From: Mikania micrantha
Lineage: Eukaryota > Streptophyta > Magnoliopsida > Asterales > Asteraceae
Direction of reading: 5' to 3'
NCBI GenBank assembly: GCA_009363875.1
Contig: CM018686.1
Span: 2,666,001-2,730,000, forward strand
DNA length: 64,000 nt
The notes below the pieces were generated by a model. The model ran no database searches and had not been told where the DNA came from. It saw nothing but the letters and a program-made list of their open reading frames with translations. This document shows, piece after piece, positions 46,490 through 57,858 of this stretch. Within the stretch, counting starts at the first letter, position 1; each line of letters opens with the position of its first letter. A program made the translations under genes and the position numbers.

Positions 46490-47198
46490 TATATGTTTTA
46501 AAATATAAATAATATATTTAATAGTTAAGCACTCCTAATGGGTTCAGACTAGAATCGAACTACCGTCTATATTAAGCTGCAGGTTGGAGCAGGACGGTTA
46601 TCAGATCATTATTAATATGTGGGTCTTCATACTCCCCTTTTTATAGCTTCAGTTTCTAAAACTCGGGGATTCATTACCAAACCCTTTTCAAAATGCATGA
46701 TATGTCTAAGTATCTATTAGTATTCAAGCATGTGATATATGTTGCATGAGGTGTTCGGGGTATTTTGGTGGTGCTTGTTTAGTGAATTTATATTCAGGTT
46801 GTTAACTGCTGTTGGTTCAGATCACATGTTCAGTTTATGGTGAATTCATATCGGGCTGTCTCTATTCAGTAAGTTATCTCATTGTAATGTGACTCATGTT
46901 GAATGAACTACTTGTGATTACTTGAACTATCATGTGAACTGTATAGAACTCACCAGCACGTTGTGTTGGTCCTTTCCAAAACCAAAACCTTTTCAGGAAA
47001 CCTCAGGTGTATATCATTATGTTTTGCAAAGACGTTCAAGATCCAAAAATTCAGGTATGATATCTAGGCCATTTGTGTTATGAACCAGTCGGAAGAGCAA
47101 GTCGCACCCACCCCAGCCGACGTCCTATAAACTGCTTCCGCAATGCGCCACAAGCTCTAACGAGCATCCACAGGCGACCGAGGGGGTGGGGTGTGACA
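44910..47198 (+). repeat. 3' LTR of the inner Gypsy element
   Basis: 2289 bp; same landmarks as the 5' LTR, including the twin hairpins (45033-45165) and (TTA)n at about 46457-46490. Confidence 0.88.
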
Positions 47199-47784
47199 CT
47201 GCAGCCCTAGCCACACTCATCGCAGAGCAACTCATCGCTGCCATTCCTGATATCTTGAGTCAAATCAACGACGGCGCACTTCAGCTAGAGAACGCCCCTA
47301 TGGTGCTGAAGACCGAAGACAGAGCGAGGCAACGAGAATCAACGGACGAATCCAGCTACCCTCTCCCCAAGAGACGGAGAGCCGACTTCACTGACCAAGC
47401 GGTCCCAGCCACCGAGGCGAACCTCGTGGATACTACGCTGGAACATTTCCCCTTTGCACCAAATGTCAGTATCATCACACTGACGACAGAAGGTACAAGT
47501 TGTGTTCAAATTGTGGGAAGCCGGGTCATTGGGCTCAGCACTGCAATTCAACATTGAGTCCAATTCGTAGGCAATACGCTGGCACCTCTCCTAAGTGTGC
47601 CCGCTGCAAACACCATCATGTCGCAAGTCAACTGTGTAAACAATGCACAACATGCGGGATGAAGGGCTACGAAAGTAGAGATGCCGGTCTCCAACTGCTC
47701 AACGTCCCGGTAGTGTGGCATCAACCCACCTTCCACCCAGCAACGCCAAGCGCTGCTACACCTGTGGTGAACTGGGTCGCGTAG

Positions 47785-48036
47785 CTTAGAAGTGCCCCAG
47801 GAGAGTGTGAATCACCACAGATGACTACAGCACGTAGTTGACCACACCCAGACATCCAAGACACCACCAACAAGCCACCAACATAGGTACCTTCTCCTAC
47901 ATCCTTAATAGACGTAGTGTATATAATTTAAATGTATACATTACCCTGTGTCCACCCATCCCTAATCATTTAACAACCGAAACCCCAAGGGACCAACGAA
48001 CGAGACACGTCCTAGGGTTTTGGGTAGGACTAGAGG
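47785..48036 (+). other. Outer Gypsy element internal sequence, non-coding
   Basis: Continues the decayed internal region up to the LINE target site. No domain seen. Confidence 0.5.
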
Positions 48037-48054
48037 AATGTCGAGTCAATGCAA

Positions 48055-50570
48055 TGGATTTTCATTTTTGCATTTTCTTTCTCTGTCTACACTTTCTCTC
48101 TCTCTAAAAAGCTCTCACGGCTGTGATTAAATCGGCTAAAAAACCTACTGCCAAGCATTCAAATGAACCAATTCGAAGGTCTGCTCGATTATTGGAGTCA
48201 TCATCATATATTGATTGGTGATGGTCAAAAGGCTACGGTGGACCTACGAACTACAATTAAGGGAGGGAATGATCATCTGAAAGGTGGGAGAAGATTGATT
48301 CTAATGGTGCCAAACCGGAGACATATATTGCTATGGTGAATGCTTTTCACTCATTTGAGGAATCAAGAATTATGAGTCAACAACTACTTACGAAAACAAA
48401 AATATTTTGCTCAACTAATTGGGAGGCTTCATTACCAACGAATTCTGTTAATTTGGATTCACAAGGAAGTTCATACACATCAAAGTGTAAGGATTCGTAT
48501 GAGGATATTCCGATGCTTGAAGAAATATCTAATTCAAAAATCTCCCCTTCAATGTCGGTTAATAGTTCAAGCCGGATGCATGTGCCATCAATATTGGATA
48601 ATAACGTGGAGACACAAACAATTAATATGGCTCAAGGTTCGACAAAAAATATGGATTGTTTAATCCATGGTGTTTCTATTGATAAGCTTGTACTCGATTC
48701 TTCATGCAGGACACAAAAAGATAATGTGTTGCTGGAAGATTTTCGACCACAAGAACTTAATTTGGATAATGAATTGCTTCATCCTATTCTGCCGAAACAT
48801 ACTAGTGTGGGTCCTCCAATTGATGAGTTGGTTGATCCTAATCATTTGGATATGGCAGAAGATCATGTGGGTATTATGGGATTGCATGAAGAAACGTGTA
48901 TGCATGGAAACAATATTGGAGTTCAAACTTCAAATGGAATACAATTCGGATCCTTACCAGAAAGTTTAACACACCCTAAATCTCCAAGATTTGTTTTGAT
49001 TTTGATAAGTTTACAAGTCTTGATCAAAATGATCCAGATTTTAAAACGATCATGGGTACAAAGCTATGGAATAATGAACTATTTCAAAAACTTATAAAGG
49101 GGATTGAGGTTGATGATAGTGAAACTCGGTTGTTTTATGATCCCCACAAATTGATAAAAACGTAGAAAGGTGGTTCAACTTAATGGTCATTTTATGAGAA
49201 AGTGTAATCAAGCATATTCTATGCAACTTTATCGTTATTTAGTTGGAACTACTCTACCTTTTTTCCGGGTTAAACACCATTTGATTCGTATGTGGCACCA
49301 TTATGGGCTTACTTCTATCACTGGAAACAATGTTGGATATTATTTCTTTAAATTTTCTAATGAAGATGGTATGCAACATGTTCTTCAGAGAGGACCTTGG
49401 CTTGTTAATGATGTTCCCATGGTGATTAAAAGATGGGAGCCAGATGCTTGTATTGAAAAACCGGATCCATCTGTGGTTCCAATTTGCGTTTCTATAATGG
49501 ATTTGCCTTTGAGTTTATGGAATGGTGGGAATATAAGTCAAATAGTAAGTGGTATTGGACGTCCTATAATGCCCGATAAACCGACCTTTGATCGATGCAA
49601 ATCTAAAGAAGGAGTGGTGGCATATGCACGTGTTTTAGTAAATGCAATGGCTCAAAATGGATTACCAGATAAAGTAAAGGTACAATTTCCATCTTCGGAT
49701 CAAAAACGGGTAAAGTTTGTTATTTTTCTCTTTCATATAAATGGAAGCCTCCTATTTGTACTCATTGCGTAGTTTTTGGTCACAATATTGACTCATGTAA
49801 GGTTAAGCCGATTATGATTGATGTTGAAAATCAAAAGAATGTTACCCATAACCAAGGAGGAAATGAAAATAATATTGATAATGATGATGGTTTGGTAAAA
49901 GTTACCAGGAAAAAACAAAGATCAAAGCCACCATTTTGGCAACCTAAGGCCAAGATTAATTCAAAAATAGATTCATCCAAATTAAACAATGATGTTCCAG
50001 CACATAGCAACAAGGATGAAACTATTCGGGATAAAGATACTAATACAAAGGTGGCAAGCTTGAAAGGTAAAGAAAAAGTTCAAGTTTCAAATTCTTTTAA
50101 GGTGCTTAATGTTGAAGGTTCAGACAATGAGATTGATGATTATTGGGATGGAAACACAAAAGTTTGGGATTCTGAGAAGGTACAGGCAGAGAAATTTGTC
50201 AAGTTGAAGACGCTTCCTCCTCGGGTAATCTATGCTAAATGGTCCCCTCAACTTAAAGATTATTTTGCTTTAATTTGCAAAGAAGTGGGATTGGATCCAA
50301 CATTGCTAGAAGATGATCGGGATGTCTACTCAGAAGAAGATGCTACTGCGAGATTTATGAAACCCTAGTCGGTTTCTTGTTTGCATTGAACTTTTGTATT
50401 TTAGTTTCATATTTTGGTTTTGGGATTGCGTGCATATTCTTGTTTGTTTCATTTCGTTTTTGCGGTTTCCCCCCTCTTTGGTTAAAAAGTCCTGGAGGGG
50501 GGGAATGCGATTTGTTTGTAACAATTTTTCTTTTTTAATAATTTTGCCAGGGCTTGCGCTTTTCAAAAAA
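48055..50570 (+). mobile_element. ORF1-only L1-type LINE
   Basis: Flanked by an exact 18-bp TSD (48037-48054 and 50571-50588, AATGTCGAGTCAATGCAA) and ending in a short A-run. 2.5 kb containing a DUF4283 plus zinc-knuckle ORF1 and then directly a T-rich 3' UTR; there is no endonuclease/RT ORF2. The 5' end carries CT-rich leader sequence, so it does not look merely 5'-truncated. Comparable in design to half-L1 (HAL1-like) elements. Confidence 0.82.
48333..50368 (+). pseudogene. LINE ORF1 (DUF4283, CCHC knuckle), frameshifted
   Basis: N-terminal low-complexity part (48333-49097), then the DUF4283 core at 49170-49740 (YRYLVGTTLPFFRVKHHLIR; GMQHVLQRGPWLVNDVPMVI), then a knuckle CTHCVVFGHNIDSCKVKP near 49755-49808, then a Lys-rich acidic tail to 50368. 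Register changes occur near 49000 and 49720. Family role: RNA-binding ORF1 protein of plant L1 elements. Confidence 0.75.
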
Positions 50571-50588
50571 AATGTCGAGTCAATGCAA

Positions 50589-51808
50589 CCCCAGGACTCG
50601 ACCCTGATAACCGACAACTACAAGGAAACCAATACTCCTTAAAGAGCAGGATTTATTTCATGAATCACGAGAACTCATGCGATCCCGATATCCCTTCAAT
50701 TGAGTTTTCTAACCCTGAAATCTACAGGCCTATGCGAGTGAACCATCGAAGCCAAAGTCGACGAATGCTGAACGTGACAACACAGACAAAGGAAATGACA
50801 AAATGGATGTTCAATAATTGGACTGTCAAACTGGTTAAATGAGAGACTTTTGACCACTTCGGTCTAGTTTTGAATAGTCATTCCCTACAAATTCAAAGAT
50901 CGTTCGCCGACTGGGCGCCCTCACGCGAATGAGACCTGACCATTAATTTTGGGATTTGAAAGCGTAGTAAAGCACCAACTCCATGCAGTCGTGACCACCT
51001 CTCTACCACAATACACTATGATCTGCAGTGTAGGCATAGATCGAAGAAAGTGGAGAGAAACAAATTCCAAACCGTCTTAAATTAGTGAGAAGAGATAGTA
51101 ATTATCTCACTCTAAGACGCAAGGACTTTCGTCCTTTTGAGGAGGTAGTGCTAACATTACGACGCGTCAAGGAAAAAGGCATAGACCTCGATACGCCTTA
51201 GTAGTGGAGTCATGGTGAAGATAGCACCGCACACCATCGGCAGATTCAAAACAAGGCATCCTCTGACATTTTCATGCGAATCATCATTCCTAGAGTGGCA
51301 GTGTAGTTAAAGTCCGCTTACATCTCCCAGACCAACACGACTGCAATGGACCGGAACAAGAAGTGAACCCAACACCCTTCATTGGGGAGACCATAAGAAA
51401 CAACAAGAGCTGAAACTCAACAAGGAGGGCTTACATGTTGTGAAGACTACTCAAAACATCCTCCCAAGTAATGGAGGCGAAGCACTCACCAACTAAGACA
51501 TTCCCAAAACATGAAATTTTGGAGGAAATACACTTAGTGTGTGCAATATCAATAACTACAAAAGACGAGGAGGAAGTCGACCCTAAGGATGAATGTGAAG
51601 AGACGGTCATTGACTGTCTCAGTTCAATACATTAAGATCGCGGATGGTGAAAGAACAAACAAAGATGTCAAGAAATGATAATCTTCACCTCCCAAATGAG
51701 TGAGGACTCAGCAACTCAACTTCAGAGAGTACGAAACCCCTTCTAACCAAAACTCATAGTAGGAGGTTAACATAAATTCCACATGGTGAGATGAAATCAT
51801 CCTCTACA
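50589..51808 (+). other. Non-coding internal remainder of the outer Gypsy element
   Basis: No domain recognised. Contains scattered Gypsy-like words but no pol. It abuts the partial 3' LTR. Confidence 0.5.
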
Positions 51809-52348
51809 TGGGATGGTGTCAGTAATGATGTTCAGGCTACCGCACTATTCATTCGTGTTTTCAAAGCCATTCACACACCATTTTCAAAACCGTTGTGAAT
51901 GGAAAGGTTTCACTAAACCTTTTACAAAACCTAACATTTTCAAAACTAATGTGACTCACCAACCTAGTGTTGACACATTTTACATGTTCTCTTGTGAAGA
52001 ACAGGTGAAAGCATGAGGACTTTTAGAGAGAGAAATGTAGGATCCCCTAGAGGAACCTACAACTCCTGCATGGAATCCTCACGACCATGCCGGATACAAG
52101 ATTCAAGACTTGCACTAGTGCAAGCAACCTTTATGGGACATCTGGTCCTCATTCCATATGTCCAAGTCAAGTTGTAATAATATTAAATTATAAAACAATT
52201 TTAATTTAATTTTATTCATTTAATGCATTTAGTATTTCTCATATTATCAGTCGCAATGTAACAATCGAACCACTCCGATTACAATCACGACTCAGGATTA
52301 TTACGCCCGATGGGTCTCCGATCCGGCCCGCCGACCTGGGGTGTGACA
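51809..52348 (+). repeat. Partial 3' LTR of the outer Gypsy element
   Basis: Matches the last 540 bp of the 5' LTR (38669-39207) starting at GGGATGGTGTCAGTAATGATG. The first 2.4 kb of the LTR is absent. Confidence 0.8.
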
Positions 52349-52378
52349 TCATTTGAGTTACTTGTTTATTATAGGTAG

Positions 52379-52890
52379 AAGATTCTTAATAATTAGTGTA
52401 TTACCAATATGTTTCCTATAATTAGTCAAAATAAAATGGAGTAATATAAAAAAATGATTTGTATAAGTATTTTATGTGTTTTGTCAATATGTATTCTTAT
52501 ATAAAAATATGTCACGAGCTATATAAAAATTTTATGTCTCAAGAAAAATATAATAATTATTTAAATAATAATTCATAATCATTGTTCAGCTATAAAATAT
52601 AACAATTGTTTATAATTAAATTTATTTAAATATATAAAAATGTATTTTTTTAATATAATTATTATTTAACCGGAGAAAGATGTGAGAAAATGAGAAATAT
52701 CATATAATGACATGTGTAACCTAATTTAATATGAGAGATATAAAAACAAAGCTAAGATGATGTCGCAAACTAACACATATCCTCTCTTGCTGTTTTGTTA
52801 TTATTTTATTACGATAGATTCCTCTCATTAAGTGATAAGGTTCATATATCATAATTGACATAATTTGTGGTTAGATTATAATAGCTTAGA
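52379..52890. repeat. Segmental duplication part q, copy 2
   Basis: Similar to 15150-15660 along about 500 bp (AAAATATGTCACGAGCTATATAAAAA and CTCTCATTAAGTG landmarks). Confidence 0.75.
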
Positions 52891-53031
52891 TGTAGATAAA
52901 TGTTCATTGAGAGCTATCGCTGGAGAAGTCGCTAGACGTTGCCAAGTCAGTCGATCAGGGAGTTGTGAGTACGCAGTTTGGGCTGGGAGTACTCGGATAT
53001 GGTAATTATAAAAAGAATAATTTTTAAAAAT

Positions 53032-53037
<6 letters not shown>

Positions 53038-53070
<33 letters not shown>

Positions 53071-53072
53071 CA
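53038..53072. repeat. (AT)n microsatellite
   Basis: Almost uninterrupted AT dinucleotides. Confidence 0.85.
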
Positions 53073-53249
53073 AATATCATAAGTTACTATTATACATAAC
53101 TGATAAATTGAATAGTAATAGACATGAAATCTATGTAAGGAAAATCAAAAAATAATTGATGAAAAGCAACGAAAACGGGTGAAAAAACGAAAATCAGTAA
53201 CAACAGCGAAAAACTGACATGATCCAGTTGGTCCGAGTTGGCCAAGATA

Positions 53250-54400
53250 TGAATTACTGGAAGCATGAGTGATTTTAGTGAGGAGACGAGGAGGAAGGGG
53301 TTAATGTTGAAATAAATTAAGTCCAAGTCAACTACATATGATGCGGAACCTATTTGTGATTTGTATGATTGTAATTTGCTGTCAACTAATTTTGAAATAG
53401 CTCAAACCTACCATGAAATTCTAGAATACATACATTCCATAAAAATGAAATAGTTAGATAAATCTTTTAGTGTGTGTAAATTGTGATTGCATTGATAATT
53501 TTTTTTTGTAATTAAGGTTACAGAGGGAGTTATACACAATAACTATATTTGCATAAAACTACCTCTTAATATTGGTAATTACAAATTGATCTAATAATCC
53601 ATCACAAACTAAGGGTGAGAAACGACCTCTAGATTCAAATGTTAGAACACAAATCTTTGATTCATTAGTGGCTTTGTGAATATGCATGCAATCTAATCAC
53701 CTATTGAGATAAACTATACATGAAATTTTTCTTGCGCAACTTTTTCACAAACAAATTGAAAATTGATTTCAACATGCTGTGTTCAAGCATGAAAGACTAG
53801 AATGTAGACTACACCAAGATTATCACACCATAAAGAGGGAGTGTTTTTTGTTTGTACCCCAAGTTCTCGAGGAATAGCTTCTAGCCACGTTTAGCCACGT
53901 TAGTCAGAGCTTTTATTTCGACTCAATAGTTGTAAGAAAGGGTCTCTTGTTTTGTGTGGTTCAGGATATAAGGTAGGAGATAGAGGTGCACAAACCGATT
54001 AACCGGTCTGTTTTGGAATAACCAAACTAGTTAAATGATCAATGTTTTCAGAACGGTTTTGACCATAACCGGTTCGGTTAGTAACCGATTCTCAAGCTCA
54101 AAAATTAAAAATGATATAATAATCAAAAATCGGTTAACCGAACTGGTTAACTGCCGAATAATTGAGGTTAATGTGTTAAACGGTTTGAAAAACGGTTAAT
54201 AACATGTTTGGTCTCTTGAAACCTCAAACTCGTCCCAAACATCCGATTTTTCCAAAAACATAAAACCAATTCCAAAAACCATTCCGTATCACTTTAGTTA
54301 AAAAAATTTTTGGTCTAACTTCAGCCCAAATAGATAGCAAATTCCCTGTGGACTTAAACCCATCTGAGCACCACGTAGTCATCATCTAAAAAGGTGTTAA
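53250..54400. repeat. Segmental duplication part r, copy 2
   Basis: Similar to 33240-35350 but lacking both insertions found there. No gene content. Confidence 0.75.
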
Positions 54401-54518
54401 GAGATGAGAGTCCTTTCTATTAAATATTAGTGAAGGCTTGAATTGCAAAGATGGAATTGTGACAAAGGAGTAGATGAAGTTCAATAGTACCGGTTGATCC
54501 CAATGCCGGAGTATGCAT

Positions 54519-55560
54519 TGTCACACCCTGACCGACGACAGAATACGTTGGGGCGCAATTTCGATTGTTCATTAGCTCATGGTGCTATGTTGTAAATTTC
54601 AATAGTTAAAGCATCATTATTAAAGATTTAACAACCAAACCATAATTCATATTAAATCAAATAATGCAAACATCCATTACATAGTTTCAAAATCGAAATA
54701 CATAATTTGAATAAGTCTAACATTGCTTAATACAACTAGGTCTACTAACATGAAACATATTATACATCTTCGTCAATGCATCCACTAACCTTTTACATAT
54801 AAAATAAAATTTTTGTCAGTTATTTGCATAGTTGGTGAGTAATACATACAATTTACGTTGTATGCATAGAAAAATTTGATGCAATTCAATTAGACTACAA
54901 AGATTTAGAACCTAGCACGCTTAGCCTACTAGTTTGCAATTAAGTTATGAATACATCGTCTCTAAATTCATATCAATACTTTTCTTAAGAGCTTAGTATA
55001 TCTACAAGTTTGATATTGTCTATATCGTCTCCAACTTGATCGAATACAAAGCATATAGCTTAGTATTTTCACAAGTCAGTCGTTAGTTGCACTTTTCACC
55101 CTTTTAATACATGTGACCTAAGACAATGCGAAGATGGTATCTCACACATCTCAGGATACTTGTATCGAATATCACTGAATAACGCAGATCTCCAAGCAAG
55201 TGGCAACACATAGCAAAGATTCAATCTACATACACTAAAAACATTGCATTTATACATTTTTACTCACCTTGATGCCCTAGCTTTATCCAATAGTTTGTTG
55301 CTTAGGATTTACGAAATTGTGCTTGCACACCTTAACCTAAAGGCAATAGAATTCTTAGTCTTTACTTATAGTTCAAGTTTGACATCCTATAATCTGTTTC
55401 ATACTATGTAAGTCCCAAAAGATATATCTAAGTTTGATGGTTTCAATAGGAATATTTATTTATTTATCAAATAAATAAACACTCGTATTCGCATGTGAAT
55501 ATCCTGACAACCCCTTCAATCCATCTTCATCTTGGCTGGCAGCCTAGATTGAGCCCTGGG
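54519..55560 (-). repeat. Gypsy LTR remnant (minus strand)
   Basis: Begins TGTCACACCCTGACC, the complement of the GGGTGTGACA end seen in the other Gypsy LTRs, followed by the usual GGGGCGC word and a CTCACCAAC-like word in complement. The far boundary is uncertain and no TSD was found. Confidence 0.5.
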
Positions 55561-56737
55561 ACTCATTTGAATACCAGTTAGTACTTTAAATAGCCTATTT
55601 CCATTTTTTTGTTTTTGTTTAATTATGTTTTATTGTTAGATAATAATGTTAAGAATTTTGTTGAGAAGAATTCATTTTTAAATCATTTATGAATTTAAGT
55701 AAATAATTTATTTGTCATAGAAATATAATATATCTAAGATGTTGATATTTAATTTATAAAACTAATTTGTTTGAATAAATAGCTTTTTAGAAATGTATAT
55801 TTATATCTAAAAGAAACTATTTAATAATATAATGATAAAGAATGCTAATATATATTTTATTTGAAAAGTTAGCTTACAATGAATTTTGTATTGTTTTATT
55901 ATTACAAAATCGTAAAAGAAAGTCCTTATATTAATTTTATAGTTTTAAAAATGGAATTCTTAATGTCTAATACAATGAAAATGATTTATAAAGTATTTAT
56001 TAAGTGGTTATAATGAATAAACAAATTTTGAATAAGAAAATTAATTAAAAGGATTTTTTAGAATTATTTCTCTTCAGCAAATTACAAAGATATTATTTTT
56101 TGTAATTTAATTTTTTTTATAATTTCTACATTTAATTAAGGATGGAAAATAACAAAAATGTGCAAAGCGGACATCTTTATCATTAAGCTAGGTAGGGGAC
56201 CGCTCCTTTCATCCGTTTTGATTTAATGTTATATTGAACTTGATATGGCCCCCAAATCAATAGAACCCTAATTTGTATCCGTTCCATATTCACTCGATCA
56301 ATAGATTTGAATTCTTAATTGTTTAGGGCTTTTTTTCAGGACTTCATTACGCATCGGATGGTATAAGGATTGCCTAGTTTTTATCGAATTTTGAGGTTTT
56401 GGATGAGAACAGCCCTGCTGGAAGACGCAATAGTGGTTTGATGATTCGAAGCTCCTGTGATGGGGCTTTTTTTCACGTTTAGGGACAAAGAGAATGCACA
56501 AAGTGTTTGGAAGCTCCAATTTCATGTATTGTTGTCTATTTTAATTGATTTTAGTATCTATTATGATCAATCGATCTCGTGACTGTAATCTGGGTATAAA
56601 ATCATTTATTTCGGAAACTTATTTCAAGATTTTATCCTCATTTAAATAAGGAATGTGTATATGGTAGATTTTGTATTTTGGGAAGTGATTTGACCAAATT
56701 TGAAGTTGGAACGGGGGAAGAAGGATCGAAAAAGAGA
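55561..56737. other. AT-rich stretch without recognisable gene
   Basis: No supportable ORF. A 75-codon minus-strand open stretch (56298-56525) has no recognisable domain. Confidence 0.45.
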
Positions 56738-56960
56738 TGTCACACCCCATCCGACGGTGGAATACATCGGGGCGCGGGTCTAACTATCATAAACTCATGG
56801 TGCTATGCCAAAGTTTGAATATATTAATAACCATTTAAATAAAAACACTCATTCATTCATCAAACAAAAAATAGTCCTTACAATAATTTAAATTCAAACC
56901 AAAACATTACAATAAACAAAGTCTAAACATTTAATTTAAAAAAATTAAACTAGGTCTCTA
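56738..56960 (-). repeat. Truncated Gypsy LTR end (minus strand)
   Basis: TGTCACACCCCATCCGACGG at 56738 is the complement of a Gypsy LTR terminus; the LTR is cut by the Copia LTR starting at 56961. Confidence 0.55.
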
Positions 56961-57751
56961 TGTAAGAACCATTAAGGCTGATGTGCACCAAAACATCTCT
57001 AGATCAAGTCTATGACTTTCGGAAGACATACAACCACTGAAAGATAAAAATTAACCTTCAGAAGAGCTATTGCTTTCGAAGGATAATTCTCTTCCACTGA
57101 ACGCTTCCAGATCCCTCTTCTGTACTTAGAGGTTCAAATAGATCAATGCTTCCGATCCATTATCATCGGCTCCGATCATCACTGGTTCCCAAGACAAAGA
57201 ATTCTGAAGACTTTCTCTCTGAAAAAGATTTTGGATACTTATAGAAATAATCAAAGCTGATTTCTCACACTCAAACTAAGAGAGAAGACATTCCAATGTT
57301 AGTTAGCAACAAAGAAGATTTGTCAGGACTACAAAGATATTAAGCAGTTAATGCGTTTTGTTGTTTAAGTATTTATTGTAAAAGTCAATGGAGTCTTTCG
57401 TATTAATTGTAATTAATATGGCTTGGTCTGTCAAGACCATAACACATACTAGATTTAGCATACGTTTGTTTCTAGTGTTTTGTCCAACCGTGTATCCTTA
57501 CGAGGATACATCTGTAGGTCTTAGTATATAATCCTTCACTTTTTAGTTGGCAAATTACAAGTAAGTGCTTGAGCGAAGACTTGTAACTTAACAGTTGAAT
57601 GATATATACTTTGACCTTGATTTTATACCTGTTTTTTGTATTTTGTTTCAATTTGTTTTTGCAAACCAAGTTGATAGAATTTCTGCATATATCAACTTTG
57701 TAGAATATAACTTATGAAAGTGTTGTGTAGGCTACATAACCCGATCCAACA
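56961..57751 (+). repeat. 5' LTR of a Copia element
   Basis: TGTAAGAACC...CCAACA, 791 bp, homologous throughout to the solo LTR at 16068-33195. A PBS-like TGGCATTAGAGC follows at 57754-57765. The 3' LTR is not in the window. Confidence 0.82.
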
Positions 57752-57858
57752 AGTGGCATTAGAGCTTTGGCTCTCTAACTTAAGCAACTAACCATTCTTA
57801 AGTTACATTTTGTTTATCTTCTACTAATCTTTGTTTTTCAAGCTACCTCTGAGTCATA

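Larger units (their letters stand above)
39419..47198 (+). mobile_element. Inner pol-less Gypsy element
   Basis: 7.8 kb; LTRs 39419-41702 (2284 bp) and 44910-47198 (2289 bp); TSD CTGCA at 39414-39418 and 47199-47203. PBS TGGTATCAGAGCC at 41706-41718. Before the 3' LTR, AATTTCGGGACAAAATTC and a purine tract resemble the Tekay element's 3' end. Two ORFs (41894 and 42909) encode only zinc-knuckle/gag proteins. The LTRs differ at many sites, so it is much older than the Tekay insertion. A Tekay-related parasite of autonomous elements is a plausible reading. Confidence 0.9.
39377..47784 (+). pseudogene. Small zinc-knuckle gag of the outer Gypsy element, interrupted
   Basis: The ATG at 39377 opens 14 codons up to 39418; the frame resumes at 47204 once the inner element and one TSD copy are discounted, showing that the insertion was into this ORF. 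The continuing frame (LATLIAEQLIAAIPDILSQI) then loses register; CCHC knuckle CSNCGKPGHWAQHC is near 47500-47545, a second Cys/His cluster (CARCKHHHVASQLC) near 47597-47640, and a third knuckle near 47755-47800 in another frame with Arg in place of His. No pol domain follows. Presumably an RNA-binding protein. Confidence 0.65.
36260..52348 (+). mobile_element. Pol-less Gypsy element with nested insertions
   Basis: Begins TGTGAAGACC, ends GGGGTGTGACA; TSD TCATT at 36255-36259 and 52349-52353. The 5' LTR is 36260-39207, followed by a PBS-like TTGGTATGCGAGCC. Its coding region is a small zinc-knuckle gag starting at 39377. It is interrupted by a second Gypsy element (39419-47198) and a LINE (48055-50570). 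No protease, RT or integrase sequence is seen. The 3' LTR is represented only by its last 540 bp. Confidence 0.83.

Noticed and set aside
46450..46495. CRISPR-like or functional repeat arrays
   Set aside because: (TTA)n microsatellites in the LTRs; no unique spacers, and the sequence is eukaryotic.
55561..56737. A host gene between the LTR remnants
   Set aside because: AT-rich with only short, feature-less open stretches and no plausible exon pattern.
54519..56960. A complete minus-strand Gypsy element between the two TGTCACACC ends
   Set aside because: Both ends face the same way, there is no gag/pol or PBS between them, and no matching TSD was found; treated as two LTR remnants.
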